From NCBI RefSeq assembly GCF_024433635.1, contig NZ_WNJZ01000010.1, positions 1-64,000 of the forward strand: a stretch of DNA of 64,000 nt. The letters are read 5' to 3'. This DNA comes from Ruminococcus sp. zg-924 (GTDB lineage: Bacteria; Bacillota; Clostridia; Oscillospirales; Acutalibacteraceae). The notes below the pieces were generated by a model, which saw only the letters and a program-made list of their open reading frames with translations, was not told where the DNA came from and searched no databases. A program made the position numbers and the translations under genes. Below, piece by piece: positions 17,007-26,114 of the stretch (its first letter is position 1; each line of letters begins with the position of its first letter).

Positions 17007-17909
17007 TTATTTAATACTTCCCTTAGGTGACTGAACAGCCTCCGGATAATACTCATCAATCATACGCTTTACAAGACTAACCTGCTTAGCACGTTTTCTT
17101 GCATCGTCCTCTGTTGAGTCCCAACTGTGAGTCTGTGCAACAGAGCCGCCTGTCTTTAAATATATTGGAGCAGCAATACGAATCATTTCGGGCACCTCAT
17201 AGTGACGAATGAAGCCGCCTGTTGATTTCGGGTTTTCTGTATGTATATCAATCGGGCAATCTACTGCCTGACGCATTGCAGCGAGCATCTGCAGCTGAAT
17301 ATCTCGCACAGGATTGATTGAATCTGCCCCGATTGTTTCCAAAAGCTTTGCGGAACACGGATTGCCGTGACCGGCATGTGCAGAAATTTTAAAATGGCAG
17401 TCTGCCGGAATCTCTCCTGCTTTACGCATCTCGTTGAGCAGCCACAAACAACCCTCGTCATAAACAAGGAAGCCTCGGCAGCCTAATTTTGCCGCTCTCT
17501 TTACATCTTCAACTGCTCTTACAATCTGCTCCTGACCACGAAGTCTGTATCCCATTCTAACTCCCTCAGGTGTATTGACAGACGCACTTGTATCAGTAGT
17601 TGCTCTGGGTCCTATTGCAAGAATCAGGTCAGTACCGTAATCTGCAGCATATTCCACCATCTTGGCAATCTCGTTATCTGTCAGGCGCATAATTCCTTGA
17701 GTCTGCGTTACACGATGTAGAGCAATGCCGTAGCTGTCCATTGCATCAAGCAAAGCTTTCATAACCTTAGGACCCTGAATACCGGGCACTTCAAAACGGT
17801 ACTGTCCGCCGTCCGAAAAACGTTTTTCCGACATTGGAAGATTGTAAGCGTCACCCTCCGGCAGGTTAATAGATTTCAGAAACGCTCTTGTTTGTTCCAT
17901 ACTGTTCAT
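17007..17909 (-). CDS. U32-peptidase-like TIM-barrel protein, function unknown
   Basis: The 300-residue protein has the layout of the U32 family (UbiU/UbiV, TrhP, RlhA relatives). A Val/Ala-rich barrel is followed by KISAHAGHGNPCSAK near residue 178, GADS near 198 and PIDIHTE near 221. The canonical U32 signature is not present, so the assignment is loose. U32-like proteins are often hydroxylases or tRNA/rRNA modification enzymes, not proteases, and several carry an Fe-S cluster; Cys residues occur at several places here. It sits one base after the decarboxylase gene with a strong AGGAGG site, in the carboxylic-acid block of the operon. Confidence 0.5.
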   Translation of the reverse strand: MNSMEQTRAFLKSINLPEGDAYNLPMSEKRFSDGGQYRFEVPGIQGPKVMKALLDAMDSYGIALHRVTQTQGIMRLTDNEIAKMVEYAADYGTDLILAIGPRATTDTSASVNTPEGVRMGYRLRGQEQIVRAVEDVKRAAKLGCRGFLVYDEGCLWLLNEMRKAGEIPADCHFKISAHAGHGNPCSAKLLETIGADSINPVRDIQLQMLAAMRQAVDCPIDIHTENPKSTGGFIRHYEVPEMIRIAAPIYLKTGGSVAQTHSWDSTEDDARKRAKQVSLVKRMIDEYYPEAVQSPKGSIK

Positions 17910-19049
17910 TTATTTATCCTCCTTACGGTTCAGTTCGTTTATCAAATTATCAATAGCCTCTCTATGAGAAAAGTCAAGCGGCGGCAATTTTCCGCTTAAA
18001 CCCTTGTGAATTCTGACATCAATAAATCCAGCCTTGTCTGAATATTGAAGCTGTTTCAATGCATCAATCAGCTCATACTCGTTTTCTGCAGCCTTGCCGA
18101 CGGTAGCATAGCCGCAGGCTGCTGCAATAGAAGTAAAATCTATCAGATGTCCTGCTGAAGGCTGACCGCCAACAGATTCGTGAGCTCCGTTATTCAGCAC
18201 AACGTGGATAAAATTCGGAGCCTTTATCTTACTGACCATAGTCATAGCACCCATATGCATCATAGCAGCAGAGTCGCCATCCAAACATACAACCTTACGT
18301 TCCGGCTTTGAAATTGCTATGCCCAAAGCTACCGATGAAGCATGTCCCATAGAACCTACGTTCAGGAAATCACACTCTTTTCCCTCACCTCTGCGTTCTC
18401 TGAGAAAAAACAACTCTCTTGTTGCCCGTCCTGTTGTAGCAGAGTAAATTGTATCCTTCGGCATATGGTCAAGAATAACCTCTATTGCCTGCTCTCTGCT
18501 CATTGGATATATGTCATCCTTGTTGTTTCCTTTTTCGCCTGCCATAACGCCTTTCGGCGCAATCAGACCATAAGGTTTGCGGCTCTTGCGAGCCTCCTCA
18601 ACAGCCTTACGAACAGCTAATGCTGCTGCGTCGTCATCATCTTCAAGAACAGCATAAGGAATGTGCATTACCTCAAGCAGCTTTGTAGTAATTTCTCCCT
18701 GAAGCTCGTGCTGCGCCCAATCCCCTGTGCCGGGCTGACCTCTCCATCCAATTAACAGCAGCATCGGGACAGCATACACGTTTTCATCCACAAGCGAAGC
18801 TATCGGATTAACTGTGTTGCCTATACCGGAATTCTGCATATATACAAGCGGAATCTCTTCAGTTGCAAAATAATGACCGGACGCTATTCCGATTGCATTT
18901 CCTTCATTAGCCGCAATTATGTTTCTGTCATTCGGCACATTTTTTAAAATATAATTGCAAAATCCATTCAAGTAAGAATCCGGCACTCCCGTAAAGAAAG
19001 ACACACCGTTCTTATTAAGCTCACCACAAAATCGTTCTTGATTTAACAT
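17910..19049 (-). CDS. Phosphonopyruvate-decarboxylase-like TPP enzyme
   Basis: The 379-residue fused decarboxylase has the N-terminal Pyr domain (FFTGVPDSYL near residue 18, the catalytic-type E in NEGNAIGIASG near 44). The C-terminal PP domain has DGDSAAMMHMGA near 257 and LNNGAHESVGGQPS near 285, which closely matches phosphonopyruvate decarboxylase (Ppd/AepY). Ppd normally works after PEP mutase, giving phosphonoacetaldehyde. No PEP mutase (EDK...NS loop) is visible in the window. It may therefore use another 2-oxo acid, or a mutase encoded elsewhere. The product, an aldehyde, could be handled by the aldo/keto reductase encoded just upstream. The start ATG follows AGGAGG. Confidence 0.85.
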   Translation of the reverse strand: MLNQERFCGELNKNGVSFFTGVPDSYLNGFCNYILKNVPNDRNIIAANEGNAIGIASGHYFATEEIPLVYMQNSGIGNTVNPIASLVDENVYAVPMLLLIGWRGQPGTGDWAQHELQGEITTKLLEVMHIPYAVLEDDDDAAALAVRKAVEEARKSRKPYGLIAPKGVMAGEKGNNKDDIYPMSREQAIEVILDHMPKDTIYSATTGRATRELFFLRERRGEGKECDFLNVGSMGHASSVALGIAISKPERKVVCLDGDSAAMMHMGAMTMVSKIKAPNFIHVVLNNGAHESVGGQPSAGHLIDFTSIAAACGYATVGKAAENEYELIDALKQLQYSDKAGFIDVRIHKGLSGKLPPLDFSHREAIDNLINELNRKEDK

Positions 19050-19057
19050 GTTTCCTC

Positions 19058-20023
19058 CTAATTCATTGCATCGCCGTAAAACCTAAAATACTCCGGACTG
19101 TCTGCTTTGCATAACTTCCACGCAGACTTAAATGCGTCTACTAACTCGTCCGGAAGCGGTCCCTGCTTTATCGTTTCCATATTTTGCTTAAGGTGATTAA
19201 GCTTTGATGCACCTATGATAATTGCATCGCCTCTTTCGCTCTTTAGCATAGAATGAAACGCCATCCAGCGATAGGTTGCTTCAATAATGCTGATATCGCT
19301 ATTTTCGCATACTGATTTCAGCTCATTTACCGCTTTAAAGAAACTCTCTTTCCAATAACGCTTCTGGTAGTTTGGTCGGTGAGTAAATCTGCCGTCAGTC
19401 GGAGCATCTTCAAAATTACTGTATCTGCCCGTAAGCAGACCGCCTGCCATAGGATTATACGCACAAAATCTTATACCAAAATAATTAAGTGCATCATCAA
19501 GTTCTGTTTCAGCTTTTCTTGTCAGCGGATTATAAATGCCCTCATATACCGTAGGAAGAACCCAACCGTTGCTTTTACATTTATGATAAACATCAGCTAC
19601 CAGCCATGCCGGAAAGTTACTAAGTCCAAGTTCGGAAAATTTTCCTTGCTGATGCAAATCGGCACACGCTTCAAGCACCGACTCAATTGGTGTTTTTGAA
19701 TCAGGAAAATGCAGATAGAACGTGTCAACGCAATCCACACCCAATCTGCTCAGAGATTCGTTAAGCTGTGCATATGCCGCAGCTCCGTCCAGCTTGCCAG
19801 TGATACGTGGATTAACCTTGGTAGAAATTTTAACGTTATCGCTGCCAAGCTCTTTTAAAGCAGCTCCTATAAGCTGCTCACTTTGACCCTCGTTATACAC
19901 ATAGGCTGTATCAAGCTCAGAAAATCCGTAATCAATAAAGGTTTTTATCATTTGAACAACATCATCGCCGAACACGGATTCTCCGAATGTCATCGTGCCG
20001 AGTATGAAATTTTGTACACCCAC
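19058..20023 (-). CDS. Aldo/keto reductase
   Basis: The 321-residue NAD(P)H-dependent (beta/alpha)8 reductase has the AKR tetrad: D and Y in ELDTAYVYNEG (near residues 37-42), K in KISTKV (near 69) and H in YLHFPD (near 104). It reduces an aldehyde or ketone, or works in reverse. Its place between the PrpD-like and decarboxylase genes suggests it reduces the aldehyde made by the decarboxylase (inference). The start is a GTG about 9 nt after GGAGTGA; no better ATG is in frame nearby. Confidence 0.85.
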   Translation of the reverse strand: MGVQNFILGTMTFGESVFGDDVVQMIKTFIDYGFSELDTAYVYNEGQSEQLIGAALKELGSDNVKISTKVNPRITGKLDGAAAYAQLNESLSRLGVDCVDTFYLHFPDSKTPIESVLEACADLHQQGKFSELGLSNFPAWLVADVYHKCKSNGWVLPTVYEGIYNPLTRKAETELDDALNYFGIRFCAYNPMAGGLLTGRYSNFEDAPTDGRFTHRPNYQKRYWKESFFKAVNELKSVCENSDISIIEATYRWMAFHSMLKSERGDAIIIGASKLNHLKQNMETIKQGPLPDELVDAFKSAWKLCKADSPEYFRFYGDAMN

Positions 20024-20029
20024 AGTACA

Positions 20030-21385
20030 TCACTCCTTGAAAAATAATGTCTTCGAATCAATCTCTGTATGCTGTCCAAAGCTTGTAAGACAGCTAATCA
20101 AATGCTCCAATGATTCATCATCAACAAGCCCTTTGGCACAGGTCTTTAATTTCTCGATAATGTCCTCTTTTTGTAAAGGCTTTTCAGGGTCGCCTTTTGG
20201 CACTGAAACAGTTTCACTTATATACGAGTCATCTTCAAGAAAGACAGTTACCTTTGTACCTCGAATTCCTTTGCTTCGGTTTTCCATAGTTTCATCAGGT
20301 ATCAAATTGATTATTTGAATCATTGATATAACCTCATCCACCATTTTAGGCGGATTCATATAGTCAACTCCATACTCACCGTACAAAAGCGCACATGCTA
20401 AGGTATAGTGAATTGAGAATTTTGTTTCGTCTGCATCCTTTGGAAAACGAATCTGTCCTGCCAGCTTTATAGCATTAGGATATATATTCACTTGAACTTT
20501 TTTAATTTTATCGGAAGAAACCCTTCGATGAAGGTTAATTGCCGCCTCTATTCCGCAGTGTGTGTGTCTGCAAGACGGATAAAGCTTAAAATAGCAGTCA
20601 TGAATCAATAATTTTCCTGAGTTATCGTCAGTAATCATTGTTTCATCTATCTTTTCAGTCACAGCCTTAAACCATCCGTGAGGTCCTTCTAAGCAATTCA
20701 GCGGTCCTTTTACGCCTTCCTTGGCAAGACGAGCCGCAAATACACCTGTTTCTGCCGCCTTTGCCGGATTAATCGGCTTTATCATTTGTCTTGATTCGCT
20801 ATATGTCAAAAGTCCACTTGACATCGTGCAAGCTAATGCCATAGCACTTTCTATTCCTTTTGCGTCTAATCCAATAAGCTTAGCGCAAGCCGCCGCACAA
20901 GCCGGAGCTCCCGCCATACCTGTTGAATGGAAGGATCTGTCCACCATACCGGGCTGTGCTGCTGAGGAAATACGAATATACACCTCATATCCGGCAGCTA
21001 TTGCAGTCAGAATTTCATCCTGCTTTTTTTTCTCAGACTCAGCTAAAGCCAACACTGCAGGTATTATGTGAACGCCAACATGCCCCATAGCTTTTTTATT
21101 ACCATCATCAAGTTCGGCACCGTGACCGTAAAGCGAATTCATAAAAGCCGCAGCTCGTGCCGGAATTTTTCGGTTTGACATCAGAACCGACGACTCTTCC
21201 GTGCCGCCCTGTGCAAAGACCGTATTCCGCACACATTTATTAAATTCGGTATTTTGTTTATACCCCGCAAATGCTGCCGCAAAAAAATCTAATAAAAGCA
21301 ATCTAAGCTGATTTATATCGGCATCAGATAACCGATTAATCTTTTCAACCTTTTCGCTCAGAAACGCAGATATTTCCATACTCAT
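20030..21385 (-). CDS. MmgE/PrpD family protein
   Basis: The 451-residue protein belongs to the family of 2-methylcitrate dehydratase (PrpD), cis-aconitate decarboxylase and iminodisuccinate epimerase. Family landmarks seen are GAELDDGNKKAMGHVG near residue 88, FHSTGMAGAPACAAA near 150, and a late PSCRHTHCGIEA near 270. It likely dehydrates, decarboxylates or epimerises a tri- or dicarboxylic acid. With a fumarase, a CitE-like lyase and a decarboxylase in the same operon it forms a small carboxylic-acid module. It starts at ATG after GGAGTG and lies 23 bases from the polymerase gene. Confidence 0.85.
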   Translation of the reverse strand: MSMEISAFLSEKVEKINRLSDADINQLRLLLLDFFAAAFAGYKQNTEFNKCVRNTVFAQGGTEESSVLMSNRKIPARAAAFMNSLYGHGAELDDGNKKAMGHVGVHIIPAVLALAESEKKKQDEILTAIAAGYEVYIRISSAAQPGMVDRSFHSTGMAGAPACAAACAKLIGLDAKGIESAMALACTMSSGLLTYSESRQMIKPINPAKAAETGVFAARLAKEGVKGPLNCLEGPHGWFKAVTEKIDETMITDDNSGKLLIHDCYFKLYPSCRHTHCGIEAAINLHRRVSSDKIKKVQVNIYPNAIKLAGQIRFPKDADETKFSIHYTLACALLYGEYGVDYMNPPKMVDEVISMIQIINLIPDETMENRSKGIRGTKVTVFLEDDSYISETVSVPKGDPEKPLQKEDIIEKLKTCAKGLVDDESLEHLISCLTSFGQHTEIDSKTLFFKE

Positions 21386-21408
21386 TCCGGCACTCCTATT
21401 TCTAACAT

Positions 21409-22719
21409 TTAATATCCTGCTCTCAGTATATGTGATTGGTGTGAATACCTTCGTCTTGCTTCTTTATATGCGCTGTTTATAACAATACAAGACAGAATAT
21501 ACAGCGTAAACAGAACGATATCATAAAACGGAATCTCAAAAAAGGCATACATCACTGTGAAAAATTGAGAGAAAATCGCTACCATAACGGCACATTTTGC
21601 TTTATTGTTTGTCATGTTTTTTACATACTTCACGCAGATATAAATCGTCCTATACAACGTAACAAGCACAGGTATCATATTCATTGTAAATCCGACAATA
21701 CCGGTTTCACACAGCCACTGCAAATAGTCCATATTTACTTCGTGTCCGGAAGCATAGCCAAAAACTGTTGTAGTTAAGGAATTAAATGATTTCCAGCCTA
21801 TGCCGAAAAGCTTATGCTTCTCAAACTCTGCCCACGCATAGTCATACAAAACGCTTCTGCCTGAATCGTAACTTTCGCCGCTGTTTACGTTGTCGAGAAA
21901 TTGCGCTAATCTATAAAACAAGTCGCTGTCGGGGTTGTTAGATATATAGTAAGTCAGAATATAATAACCTAATACAACAACCACAAGAAAAACACCGAGT
22001 CTTATCCACTGTTTTTTCGAAGCAAACATAACACAAACTACCAAGAAAAAAGCAATAAACGATAAGAATATAACCGCCTTTTTTTGTGAGAGCAATAAGG
22101 GTATAAGCAATACGATAATCAAGCATATTACAAACACATTCTTTTTTCGATTGATTATTTGCCAAAGCAGCAGCGCAACAATAGTAATAGAAAGCAAAGC
22201 CGCTATTTCGTGTGGATTAAAAATCAGTCCAAAATAATAGCCTTGGTTATAGTAGTGGTTTGCAACATATGAATATGAATCATTTAACAACGAAAAGTAA
22301 ATATTGTTGAAGGTATCCTTTAAAAAATATTGCAAAAAAACAAAAACAGCGTATATAACGGTTAGCTTTATCAAGAATCGATATACATCATAATATTTCT
22401 CGATTGCATAATCGACAAAGAAAACATAGCTGGTTATCAATATCATTACCAAAACTCGACCTATTCGCCCAACAGACGGATTATGGAATAAAACGCTAAA
22501 AAACAGGTTGGATATATACAATAACCAAACTGCAGCAGATGTATTAAAACTGATTTTTCCTTTATTAATAAAAAAGAGTAATCCAACTACCAAAAAAATC
22601 ACTTCATAAAAGGGGCTACTCAAAACCCCTTCAAACAACCATTTCAGGCTAGCCGTGATAAGTAATATGCATAAGGGAATTATTTGTTTATCAAGCGTAA
22701 TTTTCCCCAATTTGTACAT
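21409..22719 (-). CDS. Wzy-like polysaccharide polymerase/O-antigen ligase family
   Basis: With the ATG at 22719 (8 nt after GGAG) the protein has 436 residues and about 10-12 membrane segments. The largest outside loop (about residues 260-330) contains the GYASGHEVNMDYLQWLCE segment with the family HxxxxxxL-like pattern. Wzy-type proteins polymerise lipid-linked repeat units at the outer face of the membrane. A TTG six codons upstream would overlap the preceding gene and has no ribosome binding site. The pairing with Wzx and Wzz in one operon supports the role. As usual for Wzy, sequence alone does not tell the linkage. Confidence 0.8.
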   Translation of the reverse strand: MYKLGKITLDKQIIPLCILLITASLKWLFEGVLSSPFYEVIFLVVGLLFFINKGKISFNTSAAVWLLYISNLFFSVLFHNPSVGRIGRVLVMILITSYVFFVDYAIEKYYDVYRFLIKLTVIYAVFVFLQYFLKDTFNNIYFSLLNDSYSYVANHYYNQGYYFGLIFNPHEIAALLSITIVALLLWQIINRKKNVFVICLIIVLLIPLLLSQKKAVIFLSFIAFFLVVCVMFASKKQWIRLGVFLVVVVLGYYILTYYISNNPDSDLFYRLAQFLDNVNSGESYDSGRSVLYDYAWAEFEKHKLFGIGWKSFNSLTTTVFGYASGHEVNMDYLQWLCETGIVGFTMNMIPVLVTLYRTIYICVKYVKNMTNNKAKCAVMVAIFSQFFTVMYAFFEIPFYDIVLFTLYILSCIVINSAYKEARRRYSHQSHILRAGY

Positions 22720-22733
22720 AAATCCTACTCCTG

Positions 22734-23693
22734 TCAATTAATAGACGCTGCAATTTTTAAAATATTGCTGCATATATACTCCATGTCCGCTTCGTCATAT
22801 CTCTGGTCGCACGGCAAAGGCAAAATATTTTTTGCCAGCTGATGCTCATAATATGTTTCGGGAAGCTCCTCTAACACATTCGGCCATAGGGTTGGCACAT
22901 ATATCTTCTGAGCAATCAGTTTTTTACGAACCTGTGCACCATTTTCAAGAAAAAGCGGATAAGCAAAAGCACCGTCAGCACTGTTAAGGTTCAGTAAATT
23001 TATCTCACAAAGATGCTTTTTAAGATAATCAAAATTCGCTGTGCGAATATTTTTTACCTGCTCGTAATCAACTGCATGCAACAGATTCTCTGTCAGCTTT
23101 GACATTCTCATTATCGGAGCGGTGTCAAACAGCTTGTTATTCTCTACATATTCACTGTAAAATTCCGACGCTGTGCGCTCAAAGCGACCGAGTAAAAAGC
23201 GCATTCGCTCAAAAGATTCATCCTGCTGCAGCGGCTTTTCGAGCCTTGCGTCCGTATAGAGAAACGCTCCGTCCGGCACGCCGAAGAATTTGCGGCACGT
23301 ATAGAGAGAATCTACTCCGTCTAATGGTATTTCAAAATATGCCTGTGCATAATCAACGATTACTCTTTGATATTTATTGCAAATGCGGCGTATGTCTTCC
23401 TTAACAAGCTGACCGTAAATATCAGCAAGATAGAGCCATTCATCTTCCATCAGGTCGATTTCTTCAGGTAGGAAATGCTCGTCAATATGATAGTAACGGA
23501 TTTCAACATTCTGCTGTTTGCAGAGATTGAATACCGAGTCACACATAAAATAAGGAAGCGCCATTTTATTTATTTTTCTTGCCTGAATCAGATACGCCAG
23601 TGCATTTCTTCCGCAATTCAATGCGATTGCCTCTTCATGCAGCATTTTTCCGGCATAGTGATCCAACTCGATAAATCCGCCTATTTCTTTCAT
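22734..23693 (-). CDS. Small DegT/AHBA-type PLP aminotransferase-fold protein
   Basis: The 319-residue protein is shorter than typical DegT sugar aminotransferases (about 370). It keeps D114 and Q117 of the cofactor-binding DxAQ motif (IVDYAQAY) and a lysine, K135 in CRKFFGVPDGA, at the Schiff-base position. The N-terminal GRNALAYL matches the phosphate-binding GxxAL region of the family. It may be a second sugar aminotransferase, or a divergent enzyme with another job. It is followed by the Wzy-like gene after 14 bases and preceded by an ATP-grasp gene. The substrate is unknown. Confidence 0.65.
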   Translation of the reverse strand: MKEIGGFIELDHYAGKMLHEEAIALNCGRNALAYLIQARKINKMALPYFMCDSVFNLCKQQNVEIRYYHIDEHFLPEEIDLMEDEWLYLADIYGQLVKEDIRRICNKYQRVIVDYAQAYFEIPLDGVDSLYTCRKFFGVPDGAFLYTDARLEKPLQQDESFERMRFLLGRFERTASEFYSEYVENNKLFDTAPIMRMSKLTENLLHAVDYEQVKNIRTANFDYLKKHLCEINLLNLNSADGAFAYPLFLENGAQVRKKLIAQKIYVPTLWPNVLEELPETYYEHQLAKNILPLPCDQRYDEADMEYICSNILKIAASIN

Positions 23694-23741
23694 ATAAAAT
23701 AGTCCTTTTCTGTTTCTTCGGTTAATTAAACTGAAATTCTA

Positions 23742-24950
23742 TTACGCTAAGTCTATATGAAGCCATTCTTGTGCTCGTGACATAACTTCATCAAGTTCTT
23801 CTCGTGAATCAAATCTAAGGAACATATCGCCCAAAGCCATATTTGCTCCGGTAAACGGTTTGACAAAATCGCCTATTTTAGCAGATAGTTCAACCATCTT
23901 TACATATTTATCTTGAATTTCCTGATCAATTCTGATTTCTTTTAATACACCACTCTGTCCGGGTCTTGCGTGAATAACCATTTCACACCAATGACCATCG
24001 CATTGTGTCTGCTTAATTTCTGTTACAGGAATTCCTACCGCTTTTCTAACTTCGTTTTCAATTAAATCAATGCCATAGGCTTCTCTCTGTAGCTCTGCAA
24101 TTTTACAACCACCGCCTCGTGTAGAAACCTCCATAATATAAGGTTTACCGTTTGCTCCTACACAAGTTTCTATATTATATATTCCTGTAGTCATACCAAG
24201 AATCTTAATAAGACGCTGAATTTCTTTGGTCAGGTATCTCTGATTCTCATTCTTCATAGTCGAAGGCCAAATAATCATTGAAGGTGTATATGGATTATCA
24301 GCATCTTTATCAAATAATTGATCAGAATAAGTGCAATACTTAAGTTCACCATTAACAGAAAATGGATCTGTGCTGGAATGGTAACCGTCAAAAGTCAAGA
24401 AATCTTCAATAATGAAAGAACCGCCCATAGATTCTTCCATTGCTATATTAATTGCCGGACGCAACATTTCCGGAGTATCAACTCGTGTAACACCCTTACT
24501 TCCTGCAGAATCAACAGGCTTTACAATCACCGGCCATGTAAAGAAATCAATATCTTCAAAAGGCTTATCAGCATCTATATATCTCTTGGCATGAGGAGTA
24601 TTAAAACCGTTATCTGTCAAGAATTGTCTGAAAAGTCCTTTATCCTGCAAAATTGAAACAGCTTCATAAGATCCCTGAAACGGCAAGCCCATTTTCTCAG
24701 CTACATAAGCCGCCGTTACTACACCCGGATCACAGGCAAACGACATAATACCGTCAATATTTAATTCTTTAGCACATTCTAAAACCGCTTCTTTATCTAT
24801 AACACTGATATTGTGATATTCATCAGAATGTTTGTGTGCAATATTATCCGGAAGATAATCTGCTGTAATAACATATACACCAAGCTTGTGAGCCGCCTTT
24901 ATCACAGGAAGCAAATAACGGCCACCGCCAAGCAGCAATAATTTTTTCAT
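23742..24950 (-). CDS. ATP-grasp carboxylate-amine ligase
   Basis: The 402-residue ATP-grasp protein has the PurT/CarB-like order. LLLLGGGRYLLPVIKAAHKLG is the N-terminal Rossmann part. WPVIVKPVDSAGSKGVTRV near residue 138 is the ATP loop, and YIMEVSTRGGGCKIAE near 271 is the catalytic Mg region. It probably forms an amide between a carboxylate and an amine, one of two such enzymes in this operon. It is two bases from the acyltransferase gene and has AGAGGG 9 nt before the ATG. Its partner substrates could be the dTDP-amino sugar and the acid made by the downstream module (inference). Confidence 0.8.
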   Translation of the reverse strand: MKKLLLLGGGRYLLPVIKAAHKLGVYVITADYLPDNIAHKHSDEYHNISVIDKEAVLECAKELNIDGIMSFACDPGVVTAAYVAEKMGLPFQGSYEAVSILQDKGLFRQFLTDNGFNTPHAKRYIDADKPFEDIDFFTWPVIVKPVDSAGSKGVTRVDTPEMLRPAINIAMEESMGGSFIIEDFLTFDGYHSSTDPFSVNGELKYCTYSDQLFDKDADNPYTPSMIIWPSTMKNENQRYLTKEIQRLIKILGMTTGIYNIETCVGANGKPYIMEVSTRGGGCKIAELQREAYGIDLIENEVRKAVGIPVTEIKQTQCDGHWCEMVIHARPGQSGVLKEIRIDQEIQDKYVKMVELSAKIGDFVKPFTGANMALGDMFLRFDSREELDEVMSRAQEWLHIDLA

Positions 24951-24951
24951 C

Positions 24952-26109
24952 TCAATTTACCCTCTGTTTCTTTTTCAATTTTCCGATATTTAAAATCAAA
25001 TGTACAACCCACGCAAAAATAACGCTTGCAACCAGCGTAATCAAGAATCTTGTTCCTGCGTGATAAATCAGCCAGCCTTTAAGCTCAGTGCTTACTACTC
25101 CTGCAATAACAGGAAGTCCCTCATAGACAAAAGCGTGTGTCATATAAAGCTCGAATGAAACATTGCCAAGGAACTGCCAAAAACGTCCCTTTGCAATTTT
25201 AGATACTATTCCGGCATCTTCATTATACGCAATTATAATGAGCGATACAGGAACAAACCAAATCCAAGCGCTCCAAACTGAACTGTGGATAAAATTATTT
25301 ACCAAAAAGAAGCCAATAAAAGCAAGAAAAGCAACTATCTCCAATATGCTTTTGTTAAGGTTGCTGATTTTTTCTCGAATTGCAGGCATATATTCGCAAA
25401 GCAAAATTCCAAGTAAACCTTCTCCGAAGATACGGAAATACGGATTTATATACGTAAGGTAAAGTTGACAGTCAGATAAAGCGTTTATATCAACAACAAG
25501 ACATACCGCAAGCTGAATTAGATAAGCTATTGCGCAAACTACTGAAATAAAAAGCAAAGCTTTTCTATTGCTATTTCTTTTATCACATATATTACTGTTT
25601 TTATTTTTCAGGCTTTTAACTATGAAATAGCCAACAATATAGAATATAAAAAGAACAGAAATATACCATGACGGACCGTGGAATGAATAGAACACACTCT
25701 CAACAGGAACAAAAGCTTTAAGCATTGTTATATTCAGTACAGCATTTATTATCCATTGCGTACTGCCGATTGCTACTCCTTCATTAACCGTATCGTTCAG
25801 GATAAAAGAACAACCAACAGCGAGAATAAATACAAATAAAGTCAACGGATATATCCTTTTAAGCTTTCCTTTTATATACTTATTAAAAGGAAGCTCTTTC
25901 CACGTGTAGGCAAGCAAAAAACCGGACATTATGAAGAAAAACGATGTACAGCGTGAACCGTATTTCATAAAGTGGTCATAAAACGTCGCCCAGAACGGAT
26001 TACTTGCATCGGACAAATAGGACATATGTGAAAACAAAATTCCAAGCGCACATATTCCTCTAAATGCGTTGTATGATTTAATCTGTCTTTTCTTTTCAAT
26101 GCCGTGCAT
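24952..26109 (-). CDS. Acyltransferase family 3 membrane protein (OafA-like)
   Basis: This 385-residue polytopic membrane protein has about 10 helices. FRGICALGILFSHMSYL near residue 16 contains the conserved R and H of acyltransferase-3 proteins, and the CTSFFFIMSGFLLAYTW stretch near 54 is typical. These enzymes O-acetylate or otherwise acylate sugars of surface polymers, using acyl-CoA from the cytoplasm. It is 5 bases from the aminotransferase gene. The acyl group and target are unknown. Confidence 0.85.
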   Translation of the reverse strand: MHGIEKKRQIKSYNAFRGICALGILFSHMSYLSDASNPFWATFYDHFMKYGSRCTSFFFIMSGFLLAYTWKELPFNKYIKGKLKRIYPLTLFVFILAVGCSFILNDTVNEGVAIGSTQWIINAVLNITMLKAFVPVESVFYSFHGPSWYISVLFIFYIVGYFIVKSLKNKNSNICDKRNSNRKALLFISVVCAIAYLIQLAVCLVVDINALSDCQLYLTYINPYFRIFGEGLLGILLCEYMPAIREKISNLNKSILEIVAFLAFIGFFLVNNFIHSSVWSAWIWFVPVSLIIIAYNEDAGIVSKIAKGRFWQFLGNVSFELYMTHAFVYEGLPVIAGVVSTELKGWLIYHAGTRFLITLVASVIFAWVVHLILNIGKLKKKQRVN

Positions 26110-26114
26110 ACATC

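Noticed and set aside
17007-19049. PEP mutase in the phosphonate-like block
   Set aside because: Neither the U32-like nor the CitE-like protein shows the EDK-type loop or other PEP-mutase hallmarks.
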